DNA of 56,547 nt from a virus: the IMG/VR virus record IMGVR_UViG_3300037189_003127, positions 1-56,547 of that record; one strand, written 5' to 3'. The notes beneath the pieces are model-generated. The model was given only the letters and a program-made list of their open reading frames with translations, did not search any database and was not told the DNA's origin. Below, piece by piece: positions 14,893-24,450 of the stretch. Every line of letters starts with the position of its first letter. The first letter of the stretch is position 1. Position numbers and translations under genes: made by a program.

Positions 14893-15931
14893 CTGTTTCT
14901 CCTGCCATTGGGTTGTCGGGTGTTTCAAACACTAACTTGCGGATAGCGTCTTTTAATTCAATCTCTTCACGAATACTTTGGATGACTGGATCAATACCCT
15001 GCCACTTGCGTTCACCAAAGTAGTACCAACCACCCTTACGTTGAATAATGTCCTTGACCACTGCAAGGGCTGCAACTTCTTTAGCGAAGTCGTACTCACC
15101 TGGTAAACAATCCCCACCTTCTGAGAAATAGAAATCAAAGTACGCCACACGCTGTGGTGGTGCGGTCTTATTCTTTAGTGTTCGTACCTTAATTCGTTGA
15201 CCAATACGGTTCTTATTTCCGCTAGGTCCAATCTCAATCCATTCATCACGGCGAATTTCAAGACGTGTAAAGAAAGCGTAATCTTTACCCTGTCCTCCTG
15301 GAGTTGTGCGTGGATCTCCGTGCATAACTCCGATCTTCATTCTGTATTGGTTAATGATAATTCCAAGAACTGGACGCTCATCTTCAACAAGACTACGCTT
15401 CATTGCAGATCCGACTACACGAAAAAACTTGTTCGTGAGCAACGCTCCGCGTCCTACAGTCATCTCATTCATGTCCTTCTCCATTTCAGGAGCGGGAGAC
15501 AGCGCTGGAAGAGAGTCAATGACAATCGCATCGACTGACTTAGATTCAGCAAATTCAATAACAGACTGGTAAGCCTCTTCCATGACGTTGGTCTCAATCA
15601 CAATGACTCGGCTTGTATCAACGCCACACATCGCGGCGTACTCTGGTACCCACTGCTCTGCTGCAACCCAGACAGTTGTGTGCTCTGGATCAAGCGCTTG
15701 GTTTGCCGCGATGGTCTTAAGCGCAACTGCAGTCTTGCCGTGTGAAGGTTCTCCTATGAGTTCATTCCATTGATTACCAGGAAAGCCACCACCCAGCACA
15801 TAATCCAAAGTAGTTGAGCCTGAAGTAATGCGAGGTATAAGGTCGTTGCGAATATCAGAGGCAACAACCACCACGTTATTTCCAAACTTTTTATTAAGCG
15901 TTGCAACAATTTTACGGGCTTCATCATTCAC
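14885..15931 (-). CDS. recA: RecA-like recombinase
   Basis: ATP-dependent strand-exchange protein for phage recombination and fork repair. The Walker A motif GEPSHGKT is at residues 60-67, Walker B is the A-I-V-I-D-S-L-P strand near 140, and the L1/L2 region includes N-Q-Y-R and a T-P-G-G-Q-G-K segment. Length (348 aa) is normal for RecA. The C-terminal part is shorter and different from bacterial RecA. It begins on the last base of the upstream stop and is coupled to the small CGCSSC gene downstream. Confidence 0.95.
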   Translation of the reverse strand: MNDEARKIVATLNKKFGNNVVVVASDIRNDLIPRITSGSTTLDYVLGGGFPGNQWNELIGEPSHGKTAVALKTIAANQALDPEHTTVWVAAEQWVPEYAAMCGVDTSRVIVIETNVMEEAYQSVIEFAESKSVDAIVIDSLPALSPAPEMEKDMNEMTVGRGALLTNKFFRVVGSAMKRSLVEDERPVLGIIINQYRMKIGVMHGDPRTTPGGQGKDYAFFTRLEIRRDEWIEIGPSGNKNRIGQRIKVRTLKNKTAPPQRVAYFDFYFSEGGDCLPGEYDFAKEVAALAVVKDIIQRKGGWYYFGERKWQGIDPVIQSIREEIELKDAIRKLVFETPDNPMAGETDA

Positions 15932-16305
15932 TAGTTAATCCTTCCAATAATTCCTTGTGGGTTCCAATTACTTGCAACATCATTACCTCGTGCATCTCGT
16001 GCAGAACCTTCGACTTTTGCACCAGTCAACGATCCATAACGACTTCCTGATTGATTAATTGGGTATCCGCAGTCGTAACAACGTGGTGCAGCATTCTGAA
16101 CTGCCATGTAGTTATTGCCACCACACTCAGGGCAAGATTGAGTTTGACTTGCACTACCAATACGCAATGACGGGACTTGTGGCTGTGGTGCTTGGTACGG
16201 AGTCATAGGCTGTTGTGACGGTGGCATTGGAACATCTGCTGGTCGTGCCTGCGGTTGTGCAGGTTGTGTACCTAACTGTTTAGCCCACCAGTCTGCATTA
16301 CTCAT
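15931..16305 (-). CDS. Zinc-ribbon protein with Pro/Gln-rich linker, 124 aa
   Basis: A short helix (NADWWAKQLG) is followed by a Pro/Gln-rich disordered stretch, then a zinc ribbon with C-P-E-C-G and C-Y-D-C-G pairs, then a Gly/Ser-rich tail. The ATG at 16305 overlaps the polymerase stop as ATGA. It could be a small DNA- or polymerase-binding adaptor; nothing more can be said. Confidence 0.6.
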   Translation of the reverse strand: MSNADWWAKQLGTQPAQPQARPADVPMPPSQQPMTPYQAPQPQVPSLRIGSASQTQSCPECGGNNYMAVQNAAPRCYDCGYPINQSGSRYGSLTGAKVEGSARDARGNDVASNWNPQGIIGRIN

Positions 16306-18302
16306 TTTGCTTCTCCCCACTTGTTAACGATCTTTACTTCAGCGATTAGAGGAACTGTCATCTCAGGAATGTGGATACCTTCCATTGACTCACGGATTGC
16401 TTCCGCAACCTCTTCTGCTAAATCTTCACGAGCAACTGTAACCAGTTCATCATGCACAGTCAAAATGACATTTGCGTTTGGTTCGTCGACAAAACAAGAG
16501 TGTGCCCGAACCATCGCTAATTTCATCAAATCTGCAGCAGATCCTTGAATAACGGTGTTAAATGCTTGACGATCGGCTCTGGCTTTGAGGCCACGATCCT
16601 TGCTCTTTAACTCTGGGATGTAGCGACGACGACCAAAGATGGTCTCTACATAAGGGATAGGGGATCTCCCAGTTGCTTGGCGGATCACCTTTGCCTTGTA
16701 CTTGGAGATATCATGAAACTGCTCTTCAAAACGATTGAGTAGGTCTTTAGCATCTGATACAGAACAGCCAATGCTTTGAGCAATTTTGTCTGGTCCTACG
16801 CCGTATGCAATAGAAAGAACAAGAACCTTTCCAGCCTTTCGATCTACGCCCATGGTGTCACCAATAGTTGTGTAGATGTCTTCGCCATTGCGATAGTTGT
16901 TAACCATAATTGGGTCACCAGAGAATGCGGCGATGATGCGTGGCTCAATCTGTGAGTAGTCAGCCATGATCAACTTATGTCCTGGAGGTGCTACAAAGAG
17001 GTTACGAATTAACTTTCCGTACTGACCGCTACTAGGGATGTTCTGTAGGTTAGGGTCACTACTGGAGAAACGACCTGTCTCTGCTCCATGGGCTTTAAAA
17101 TTTGTGTGAACTTTCCCCTCAATCATGAGGCTCTTCTTCTCCACAATCTTTTCTTTGCCCATAGTTGTTCGGGTGATCTCGCCACCGAGATATGGCATTA
17201 CATAAGTAGTCATCAACTTGTTCAGGTCTTGATACTCCAAGATTGCGTCAACAAGTTCGTCCTTACTGCGATAGAACTCCAGCGCATCTGAGGAGACTGA
17301 GTAGTGATAGATAGACAACGCTTCTGGTTTGTTAGCAGCGATGTCTTGACCCTTAGCAGTCAGAGCAACACGGATCCGTAGATTAGGGCGGATGCCACGG
17401 CCCTCTGGCTTTGGTGAGAACAGTAGTTCTTGCTTCTCTTTTACAGAGTTCATAGAGAACGGTTTACCCGTAAGTTTCCACGCCTTTGCTTTTGCAGCAT
17501 CGATATCAATCTCAAGGCGTGCTTTAAGAGCAATCAATTCTTCTACATCAATAGTTGCGCCAGTTAACTCCATGTCACAGAGAGCAGCAACAACATCCAT
17601 CTCCAATGCCCAGACACGCTTAAGACTTCCCTCTAGACGTGGCTCTAGCGCTTTGTATAATTTCCATGTGACCTCGGCATCAAACCCTGAGTAGTGTGCA
17701 ACATCGCTAAACGAATGCACCTCAACCATTGCACCAATACCTTTTTCAACTTTGATTCCTAAAACCTTTTCAGCACAGGCTGCCAGACCTAATGCATTAC
17801 GGTTTCGGTTGTCAATAACGAACATCGCCATGAGAGTGTCAAAGAAAGGTTTCTTTGGAACAACTCCACGGTAGTACTTAGAAATAGATTTTAAATCAAA
17901 CTTAACATTGTGACCGATCTTTAACTTGTCACTAAAGAATAATGGCTTGAGTGCTTGGAATACTTCTCCAGGAAGAAGTTGCTCTGGTGGTGCGTCAAAG
18001 ACTGGCGTCCACTTCGCTTGATTCTTTGAGTAGTCTGCATCTGTAAGGGTCTTGCCTGCTGCAGCCTTACGCTGACCACTTAACAACATCTCTTTATCCC
18101 AGTGAAGGAACTCACCATTTGGATGACCCATCGGGATTACGTCTGTACGACCTTCTGTGGCTAATGAAATCCACATGACGTCATTAACGACAGGTTGAAT
18201 TCTATTTTCACCAACGGTTTCGCAATCAAATGCAAAAGCATCTACCTTGGAGTAAAACTCAACAAGGTCTTGTAACTGTTCTTTGGTTGTAATGATGTTC
18301 AT
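16302..18302 (-). CDS. polA: Family A DNA polymerase with 3'-5' exonuclease domain
   Basis: Replicative polymerase of the phage. Residues 1-200 form the proofreading exonuclease (D26-C-E28). The palm motif A is the DYSQIEPRIIA segment near 445, the O-helix lies in RKAGKVLVLSIAYGVG, and motif C is TVHDELV near 615. There is no 5'-3' exonuclease domain, so 666 aa is as expected for the phage type. It follows a terminator-like hairpin and is coupled to the downstream zinc-ribbon gene. Confidence 0.96.
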   Translation of the reverse strand: MNIITTKEQLQDLVEFYSKVDAFAFDCETVGENRIQPVVNDVMWISLATEGRTDVIPMGHPNGEFLHWDKEMLLSGQRKAAAGKTLTDADYSKNQAKWTPVFDAPPEQLLPGEVFQALKPLFFSDKLKIGHNVKFDLKSISKYYRGVVPKKPFFDTLMAMFVIDNRNRNALGLAACAEKVLGIKVEKGIGAMVEVHSFSDVAHYSGFDAEVTWKLYKALEPRLEGSLKRVWALEMDVVAALCDMELTGATIDVEELIALKARLEIDIDAAKAKAWKLTGKPFSMNSVKEKQELLFSPKPEGRGIRPNLRIRVALTAKGQDIAANKPEALSIYHYSVSSDALEFYRSKDELVDAILEYQDLNKLMTTYVMPYLGGEITRTTMGKEKIVEKKSLMIEGKVHTNFKAHGAETGRFSSSDPNLQNIPSSGQYGKLIRNLFVAPPGHKLIMADYSQIEPRIIAAFSGDPIMVNNYRNGEDIYTTIGDTMGVDRKAGKVLVLSIAYGVGPDKIAQSIGCSVSDAKDLLNRFEEQFHDISKYKAKVIRQATGRSPIPYVETIFGRRRYIPELKSKDRGLKARADRQAFNTVIQGSAADLMKLAMVRAHSCFVDEPNANVILTVHDELVTVAREDLAEEVAEAIRESMEGIHIPEMTVPLIAEVKIVNKWGEAK

Positions 18303-18320
18303 ATATCCCTCGTTTGTTAG

Positions 18321-18356
18321 ATGAAAGGGAGCCTGCGAATAGGTGCAGGCCCCCTT
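18321..18356. terminator. Strong hairpin between SSB and polymerase genes
   Basis: GAAAGGG and GCCTGC pair with GCAGGC and CCTTTC around a short loop, giving a stem of about 13 pairs with small bulges. It lies in the 70-bp gap between the ssDNA-binding protein and the polymerase. No good T-run follows on the minus strand, so it may attenuate rather than stop transcription or protect the SSB mRNA 3' end. Confidence 0.6.
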
Positions 18357-18372
18357 TCGGTGGAAATTGCGC

Positions 18373-19020
18373 TTACGCTACTGAGCGAGCAACCTCAAGC
18401 ATTTCGGAGCGAGGGGTCTCTCGAATAACTTCTGCTGTGAACGGTACAGCGGCTGCTACTAACTCATTAACAGTGTCTTGCGACAATTTCCATTCCTCTG
18501 CTAGGTCACGGCCTCGAACGAAGTTGAGGGTGTACTGCGTTGTTGGGCCAGTACCTAGTCGAGAAATTTCCCAGAACTCTTTTGACAGAGGTCCTTTGCG
18601 CTCATCGTCGTGAGCCTTCTTGATCTGACGAGCAAGTGAAGGAGGTGCTGTAAGAATCTGCACTCCTTGTACGTCTCCACTCAACACAAGAACGTTGAAT
18701 GAAAACTTGCCACGAGGCTTGTCACCAAGGACATCGCAAAGTGGACATGCATCACCGATGCAGACGAAGGACTTCTTACCCTTTGGGCGTTCGATCCAGT
18801 GCTGCTCGTATGAAGCAAATGGTTGATCTTCAAGGAACTTTACAAGTTGTGGTTCATCAGAGAACTTGAAGTCTGTTGGGAACTCAGACGTGTTCTCTTG
18901 AACGAGTGAGTCGAATGCATCCCAGCCCTGCTGGACTGTTGTTCCGACCTTTGGCATTGCATCTTCGCTGTCTTCAGCGAGATAGTTGTCAGCATCAACT
19001 GACGGCTTTGTGATTGGCAT
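18373..19020 (-). CDS. gp32-like single-stranded DNA-binding protein
   Basis: Coats single-stranded DNA at the phage fork. The core carries H74-x12-C87-x4-C92-x2-C95, close to the T4 gp32 zinc site H-x12-C-x9-C-x2-C, followed by beta strands (FSFNVLVLSG). The N-terminus is acidic. Unlike gp32 the C-terminus is not a long acidic tail. It is next to the polymerase, as in many phages. The assignment rests on the metal motif, size and context. Confidence 0.75.
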   Translation of the reverse strand: MPITKPSVDADNYLAEDSEDAMPKVGTTVQQGWDAFDSLVQENTSEFPTDFKFSDEPQLVKFLEDQPFASYEQHWIERPKGKKSFVCIGDACPLCDVLGDKPRGKFSFNVLVLSGDVQGVQILTAPPSLARQIKKAHDDERKGPLSKEFWEISRLGTGPTTQYTLNFVRGRDLAEEWKLSQDTVNELVAAAVPFTAEVIRETPRSEMLEVARSVA

Positions 19021-19044
19021 GTTTTTCCTTTTCGGTAATGAGGC

Positions 19045-19521
19045 CTATTGGCTCTCGTTGGCAGTGATGACTTTCCAGGTTCGTACTAAAGTTTCTGTAA
19101 GGTCATCGTGTTGGCTCCACTCTACACGAGCGGCGCCTAGTAATCCTCTGCGATTGAATTCTTCAATAGCAGATTCTATGAGCGCTCTAGTGTACACACG
19201 ATTGCCACCAGTCTTCTGACCTTTAAGGGTCTTTGAACGAAGTCTGTATGGTGCACGTGGGATATAACCTTTGCGCTCCCATAGGCGAATAGTCACAATG
19301 GTCTTTTCCAATGCAAGTGCCAAAGCACCGATTGTAAATACCTCTGTCTCTATTCCACCTAATGTTTTCATGATTGGGTTTGAATCCCAACCATTACTCT
19401 CACCGCTTTTACGGCGAGAAACCTTTGCATCTGGTTCACGACGCTTACGCTTTGACCCAGGAATGTACTCTAGATCAGCAAACGCTTTTTCAATTTCGTC
19501 ATCGCCACGAAGACCAGCCAT
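19045..19521 (-). CDS. MerR-like winged-helix DNA-binding protein
   Basis: A basic N-terminus is followed by a MerR-type HTH: EVFTIGALALALEKTIVTIRLWERKGYIPRAP (shown in part: ALALEKTIVTIRLWERKG) and then R-V-Y-T-R-A-L-I-E. The C-terminal 40 residues end in a W-K-V-I-T strand. It probably acts as a regulator or origin-binding protein of the replication operon. It lies between the SSB and a small helical gene. Confidence 0.75.
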   Translation of the reverse strand: MAGLRGDDEIEKAFADLEYIPGSKRKRREPDAKVSRRKSGESNGWDSNPIMKTLGGIETEVFTIGALALALEKTIVTIRLWERKGYIPRAPYRLRSKTLKGQKTGGNRVYTRALIESAIEEFNRRGLLGAARVEWSQHDDLTETLVRTWKVITANESQ

Positions 19522-19524
19522 GTG

Positions 19525-19965
19525 TTATCGCTTCTTCATGACGAGTGCCCAGACAACATTTGCTGGGTACATTTCTTCGACTTCGTCTTCAGTCAAATCA
19601 TCGTTGTAGAGAGCGGCCATAAGAGCATCCTCATCTACAACACGAATTGTTTTGTACAAGGTATCTTCCATACCATGCTCTGCAATGATCTCTTCTGCAC
19701 GAGTCTCATTAATCTTGCGTGATACACGGCGCTGCTTTACTACTGCTACAACTCCATTGATATCTTCTGGAAGTTCAATAACAACATTTCCTGAAGAGTC
19801 TTCTTCACCTTCAGAATCGATTCGATCAAACAATTTGGCTTTGAGTTCTTTCTGTTGTTTTTCCCAATACTCAAGTTGCTCTTTCACAAAGGCGTAATGC
19901 TTTGCTTGTGCCATGAGATCGTCTTCCACACTTACACGTGGTTCTTCGTCTTTTATTCTTGCCAT
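19525..19965 (-). CDS. Hypothetical coiled-coil protein, 146 aa
   Basis: The first 55 residues form a charged helix (FVKEQLEYWEKQQKELKAKL) likely to be coiled coil; the rest is a small mixed domain with acidic patches. Similar short helical proteins accompany replication genes in actinophages; the function is unknown. Confidence 0.6.
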   Translation of the reverse strand: MARIKDEEPRVSVEDDLMAQAKHYAFVKEQLEYWEKQQKELKAKLFDRIDSEGEEDSSGNVVIELPEDINGVVAVVKQRRVSRKINETRAEEIIAEHGMEDTLYKTIRVVDEDALMAALYNDDLTEDEVEEMYPANVVWALVMKKR

Positions 19966-19975
19966 GTTATACCCC

Positions 19976-21547
19976 CTATGGTCTTGCGTTCTGTAGAAAA
20001 CCTATCAGACTTCCAACGGTTAAATCAACTCCGCCCTTGGCGTTGATCCCCTGCCCGTCCATGACGGCATCGGCTACAGCGTTCTTCTGTTGGAGCATAT
20101 CATACTGACGCCCCTCTATCGATTTGGCTACGAGGATGTCTTGAATAGTGATACTCGGCCAGCGGCTGGAGGCTCTCTTGATTCGGCCGTTCCTCTGGAC
20201 TGCCAAGCCAGCGCTCCAAGGTAGGTCATAGTTTATGAGGAGATTAGCATTAGGAAGATCGACACCGTACCCACCAGCATCGCTAGATATAAATACACGA
20301 CAATCAGGATCTGTAAGGAACTTAGTTTTACTTGCTTCTTTTTCTTTTGCATTCATGCTCCCTGTGTACAAAGTTCCGCTTACTGCATCCTGTATTGGAG
20401 CAAGCATTCCAACCCACGATGTAAACACAACCACCTTTGCTGCAGGATCGGTCTCTAAATGATCGAGAACATACACCTTTAACGCATCTAACTTTGGGGT
20501 TTTATTTACTCCCTCTAGTAATCCTCGTTCTTTTAAACTAGAGGTGTACGCACTTCCTTCGCCAAGTTGTTTATCAAACTTCTCTGCGCTATCAACTAAG
20601 AGTTGTGGACTGTCGCATAACATTCTCAGTGCCGTAATTTTCGACATGATTGAGCCACGCATCATGTCTGCAGGGCTTCCTGGCTTACTGTCGTGCCCGT
20701 AGTGAGCCATCAGTGAAAAGTTTGCACCTAGCAACTGTTGTGCCTCGTACAACTCGTTGCTCAGTTCGTCAGCGATAAAGTTATAGAGCGAAGATGTCTT
20801 CTTATCAAAATCAATGGTGAGAGGATCACGATGAATCGTGTCAGGTAGATATGGGGATACATCTGGATCAGTCTGGATCTTACGTACTGATGCTTGCTTC
20901 ATCTTCTCGTGGAAGATCGGTAAGTTCCTGTATCTTTGAACACCGCCAAAATGATTACGTACAATAAAGGTCTGATCAAATAAATCGAAGCGCCCAAGCA
21001 ATCCGTCGTCAACAAACTGCATGATGCTGTACACCTCTTCAGGACGTCCGTTCTCAATAGGAGTTCCAGTCAGAGCAAATCTAATTGGGATCTTTGAACC
21101 GAGTTTCTTTACGGCTTTGGCTCGCTTAGACCGAAAGCCCTTGATCGCAGTTGCCTCATCACAGACTACTGCGCCCCACTCATAGTCCTTAATGATGTCC
21201 CAGTCCGCCACGATCGTCTCGTAGTTAGCGATGATGTAGCCAGTATGTTCTTCCCAGCCCATGTCTCTTTCCCAGCGTATGGATCGAACTGACTTTGCAC
21301 CGTCAATGACTGAGGCGTAGTCGTCAGAGAACTTGGCGATCTCTTTCTGCCACTGATACTTCAAACTTGATAGCGCGATCACTAAGGTTGGCTTAGTTAA
21401 ATCACCAACTTCTTTTAACTTCTCTAGTGCGGCAATCGTCATACATGTCTTGCCAAGACCCATCTCATAGGCAACCAGCATCTTCTTGCGGTTGACCATA
21501 CGATCAACTGCCTCTACTTGATAGGGCTTGAGTGTTCCTTTAAACAT
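19976..21547 (-). CDS. SNF2-type DNA helicase / ATPase
   Basis: Two RecA-like domains with the SNF2 order: Q-like LKPYQ at residues 6-10, Walker A MGLGKT at 29-34, motif II D-E-A-T, motif III LTGTPIEN, and in the second half V-V-F-T-S-W, D-A-G-G-Y-G-V-D-L and Q-R-N-G-R-I-K-R-A (motif VI). SNF2 proteins move along double-stranded DNA; phage versions are linked to replication and recombination. Its first codons overlap the end of a small zinc-ribbon gene. Confidence 0.93.
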   Translation of the reverse strand: MFKGTLKPYQVEAVDRMVNRKKMLVAYEMGLGKTCMTIAALEKLKEVGDLTKPTLVIALSSLKYQWQKEIAKFSDDYASVIDGAKSVRSIRWERDMGWEEHTGYIIANYETIVADWDIIKDYEWGAVVCDEATAIKGFRSKRAKAVKKLGSKIPIRFALTGTPIENGRPEEVYSIMQFVDDGLLGRFDLFDQTFIVRNHFGGVQRYRNLPIFHEKMKQASVRKIQTDPDVSPYLPDTIHRDPLTIDFDKKTSSLYNFIADELSNELYEAQQLLGANFSLMAHYGHDSKPGSPADMMRGSIMSKITALRMLCDSPQLLVDSAEKFDKQLGEGSAYTSSLKERGLLEGVNKTPKLDALKVYVLDHLETDPAAKVVVFTSWVGMLAPIQDAVSGTLYTGSMNAKEKEASKTKFLTDPDCRVFISSDAGGYGVDLPNANLLINYDLPWSAGLAVQRNGRIKRASSRWPSITIQDILVAKSIEGRQYDMLQQKNAVADAVMDGQGINAKGGVDLTVGSLIGFLQNARP

Positions 21548-21713
21548 TATCTATCGGCGTCGGGGCTGTTGCCAAGGCTCCACATAGGTAGCACTCCATA
21601 TCTAGCATGTACAAGGAAATTTCCCCTTCCTCAAACATTGCCTTTACATTCCACAGAGTAGAACCACATATACAAACATGTAAGGGGCGCTCTTTATCTC
21701 GGAGATCCATCAT
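21540..21713 (-). CDS. Small zinc-ribbon protein, 57 aa
   Basis: ATG at 21713 overlaps the primase stop by ATGA, and the TAA at 21540-21542 overlaps the helicase start by 8 nt. The protein holds C-I-C-G and C-Y-L-C-G pairs separated by about 25 residues, a compact zinc ribbon. Role unknown, but it is made together with the primase and SNF2 helicase. Confidence 0.7.
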   Translation of the reverse strand: MMDLRDKERPLHVCICGSTLWNVKAMFEEGEISLYMLDMECYLCGALATAPTPIDNV

Positions 21714-22642
21714 AAGTAAGCAGCCTTCCCTAGTACCGATGTCTTTGCCGTTTTAATTCCGTGCTCAATCTCAGCCTCTGTCATGTCACCAACATCCTTG
21801 ACGTCAATTCCACGATAGTTGAAATAGTATAAATCCATACCGTACTTTCTAGCAAAGCCACGCATCTGTTCATTAGCCGTATGACCAGCCTTGTCATTAT
21901 CGAACGCAGCAATAATCTTTGGAGCACGGCGCAAAATCTTGGCTTGCTCTTCACTCATGATTGCACCAAAAGTGGACACAGCGTTATGGCCTAAGCCAGT
22001 TAACCGAACAGCGTCTAGCGGTGATTCAACAACGATGAGGTCATGGGTTGAACTCATGATGTGAACTCCAAAGACTGTCCTTGACTTCTTAACTCCCGCA
22101 GGTTGATTGCGAAAGAAGCGTCCACGAGCACCCTTCTCTTGCCAACCCCATAACGAACCGTCGTCAGGGTCTCTGATAGGAAGAATCCATGCCTCATTGC
22201 TCTTGTCCCAAAGAACTCCATGTACATTTACTGGACCTATTTTTAAGAATCGTTTTTTTAACTCTATCTCTGGTGGCTCTGTGTACACAGCAAGTCGAGC
22301 CTCAGACATTGCGATCGTCTCTTCAGGTTGCACGTACTGTGGTAAATCTTTTATTCGGCGCATAAGAGAGTCGAGAGGAATCTCAACATTTTCGCCAATG
22401 TAGTCCTGTGCATCAAAATAACTTATGCCTTTAACATCAGCAACAAGTGTGAATATATTTCCCTTGTAACCACAAGAGAAGCAGATGTGTGCTCCACTCT
22501 CAGAATTTATCCACCATGATGGTGAGTGATCCTCTTTGCCTGTGCGCTTCTTGTGCATTGGGCATAGGCCATTAACCTCAACTCCTCGCTGTGCAAAAAG
22601 TTGTAGGTCAAGTCCTACGAGGACACGCTCGACATCAATCAC
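21710..22642 (-). CDS. dnaG: DnaG-like primase (CHC2 zinc finger plus TOPRIM)
   Basis: Makes RNA primers for lagging-strand synthesis. The CHC2-type zinc site is C27-P-M-H30 with C54-F-S-C57. The TOPRIM core is V-V-E-S-P-L-D-A followed by A-A-F-D-N-D-K-A-G. At 310 aa it lacks the C-terminal helicase-binding domain of bacterial DnaG. It follows the DnaB-like helicase with ATGA overlap, so both are co-produced. Confidence 0.92.
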   Translation of the reverse strand: MIDVERVLVGLDLQLFAQRGVEVNGLCPMHKKRTGKEDHSPSWWINSESGAHICFSCGYKGNIFTLVADVKGISYFDAQDYIGENVEIPLDSLMRRIKDLPQYVQPEETIAMSEARLAVYTEPPEIELKKRFLKIGPVNVHGVLWDKSNEAWILPIRDPDDGSLWGWQEKGARGRFFRNQPAGVKKSRTVFGVHIMSSTHDLIVVESPLDAVRLTGLGHNAVSTFGAIMSEEQAKILRRAPKIIAAFDNDKAGHTANEQMRGFARKYGMDLYYFNYRGIDVKDVGDMTEAEIEHGIKTAKTSVLGKAAYL

Positions 22643-23889
22643 ACACGGCTCCAGTCAGAGCAATACTTGCACTTAAATACTTCATCCTCATCGTGGAAGC
22701 ATCCAGTCTCCCAGCGCCATGTCAGCGCCGTCTCTGTAGGACCGCAGTTACGACTTGCAACAACCTTTAGGTTACGAAGTTCTTCATCTTCTTCAATAGG
22801 TTCGAGACCAAGAATTACGTCAGAGTCTTGGAAGAATGAGGATGAGTAACCAATTGAATCAGCAGTTACCTTTCCAGCACGCATCTTCCATAAGAGTGTC
22901 TGAGTAGTAATGATGACTGGCTTGTCAATCTTTTGAGCAAGTCTCTTGAGTGCACGGGTGATGTTGGTGATGGCTTGGGGAGTGTTCATCTCACCTGTGA
23001 TCTCATCAAGCATGAGGTAAACACCGTCGACAAACACAATGTCAGGTTTTGTCTGTTCAATCTTTGCGGCTAATGCAGAGACTGTAATTCCATTTACAGC
23101 ATCAACCAAATGGAATGAGTGCTCCTTCTCCATCTCATTCAAGATATCGATGTAGCGTGCTTCTTCTGCTGGCAAAAGTTTTCCTCGACGCAATCGACCA
23201 TGAGAAATGTTTGCACGCATTGCATCGTGACGTTGTTGTTGCTCATGGTTGTTCATCTCAAATGATTGAAACATTGGGATGTTACCTTGACGATGGATAT
23301 TGATTGCCATCTTTAATGCAATCTGAGACTTACCTGTCTTTGGTGGAGCAATGATTGTTACCAACTGCCCACCTTGCAAACCAGCAGTTGCTTCATCGAT
23401 CTTTGCAAACCCAGTAGGTATTCCTAAAAACTCTGCGTTCTGTAACGCTTGATATTCCTTGTAGCGTTCTTCGGTGTTCTTTGTAAGATCGATCTCATGA
23501 GTTCCAAGTACCCCTTGCTCATTGACCTTAGTGATTGTCGCTTCCATTGCAAGAAGAGCAGCGTCGTGGTTGTTCTCTTGTAGTTGCTCAATTGCACTCT
23601 CAAGACCTTGACGGGTGAGCATGCGACGACGGAAGTCAACCATCGTATCAAGAAGATACTCAACATTATCTTGTACATCTAGTACTTTGTAGTTTGGGTA
23701 GTGATCTTTAACGGTGACAGCAGTAGGCACTTCGTTGTATTCACCGTAGTGCTTACGAACGAATGCCCATACTCTTTTGTTTTCATCATCAAGAAACCAT
23801 GCGTCATTAACACCACGTTGTAACGCGGGGATGATGTCGCGGTCACGAATGACCTTGCTGACTAAACGATGTTCGTTATCTGCTGCCAT
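22639..23889 (-). CDS. dnaB: DnaB-like replicative helicase
   Basis: Hexameric fork helicase. The N-terminal ~100 residues form a DnaB-type helical domain; the RecA-like core has Walker A APPKTGKS at 181-188, Walker B D-I-V-F-V-D-G, and a T-T-Q-T sensor segment. The C-terminus ends in a Cys pair (F-K-C-K-Y-C) after an upstream Cys-His, unusual for DnaB and maybe a small metal site. It sits between the loader and the primase. Confidence 0.92.
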   Translation of the reverse strand: MAADNEHRLVSKVIRDRDIIPALQRGVNDAWFLDDENKRVWAFVRKHYGEYNEVPTAVTVKDHYPNYKVLDVQDNVEYLLDTMVDFRRRMLTRQGLESAIEQLQENNHDAALLAMEATITKVNEQGVLGTHEIDLTKNTEERYKEYQALQNAEFLGIPTGFAKIDEATAGLQGGQLVTIIAPPKTGKSQIALKMAINIHRQGNIPMFQSFEMNNHEQQQRHDAMRANISHGRLRRGKLLPAEEARYIDILNEMEKEHSFHLVDAVNGITVSALAAKIEQTKPDIVFVDGVYLMLDEITGEMNTPQAITNITRALKRLAQKIDKPVIITTQTLLWKMRAGKVTADSIGYSSSFFQDSDVILGLEPIEEDEELRNLKVVASRNCGPTETALTWRWETGCFHDEDEVFKCKYCSDWSRV

Positions 23890-23898
23890 CTTTTTCTC

Positions 23899-24015
23899 CT
23901 AATGAAATCGTTCGCCACAAGTAGCGCATTGTAAGTATGAATTAGCATTAACCCAGATGCGATTAATGTCATGGCTGTGGCACATTGGACAGATGACGTT
24001 TGCTATGTTTCCCAT
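23899..24015 (-). CDS. Mini zinc-ribbon protein, 38 aa
   Basis: ATG at 24015 with GGAGGG 4 nt upstream, TAG at 23899-23901. The peptide has C-P-M-C-H and C-A-T-C-G pairs about 20 residues apart with a Trp and Tyr between, a minimal zinc ribbon. It fills the gap between two genes, which together with its strong ribosome binding site supports its being real. Confidence 0.65.
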   Translation of the reverse strand: MGNIANVICPMCHSHDINRIWVNANSYLQCATCGERFH

Positions 24016-24033
24016 TTTCCCTCCCTCAAGGGT

Positions 24034-24450
24034 TTAGATGTTGTCTATTTCTACACCCGCTGACCCATATCTGGCAACTCGGCCAGGAATATCGATCACC
24101 GCCTTCAAGTTAGGCCTATACGGTAGGCCTGCAACTAACTCGTCCGCATCCTCGTACAACTGCCAGTAGTTAAATGGGTTAACCACACGACGCTCAAGTT
24201 TTTCGAACGCTTTGTCTAGGAGTTCCTCAGTCCACCCCTCAGCCTCAAACCCAGCCAACTCTAAAGAGATCCCGTAGTTATTTGAGAGGACCCACAACTT
24301 GTTGGCGCTTTGTAAATTGACGGCGCCGATCTTAGTCTCAGTCTTCTTTGAGAGAAGTCTCTTAGTTTCCTCTTGCGTTAGTTGAACGACGACGTCTGTG
24401 AGACAGATCACTTGAGGAGAGGAGACGTTAGATATGTCTCCGTTTTTCAT
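24034..24450 (-). CDS. Hypothetical protein, 138 aa
   Basis: Mixed alpha/beta protein with a basic middle (EETKRLLSKKTETK) and a Tyr/Trp-rich C-terminal half. I see no catalytic motif. It overlaps the SWIM-like gene by ATGA and lies in the helicase-loader operon. Confidence 0.55.
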   Translation of the reverse strand: MKNGDISNVSSPQVICLTDVVVQLTQEETKRLLSKKTETKIGAVNLQSANKLWVLSNNYGISLELAGFEAEGWTEELLDKAFEKLERRVVNPFNYWQLYEDADELVAGLPYRPNLKAVIDIPGRVARYGSAGVEIDNI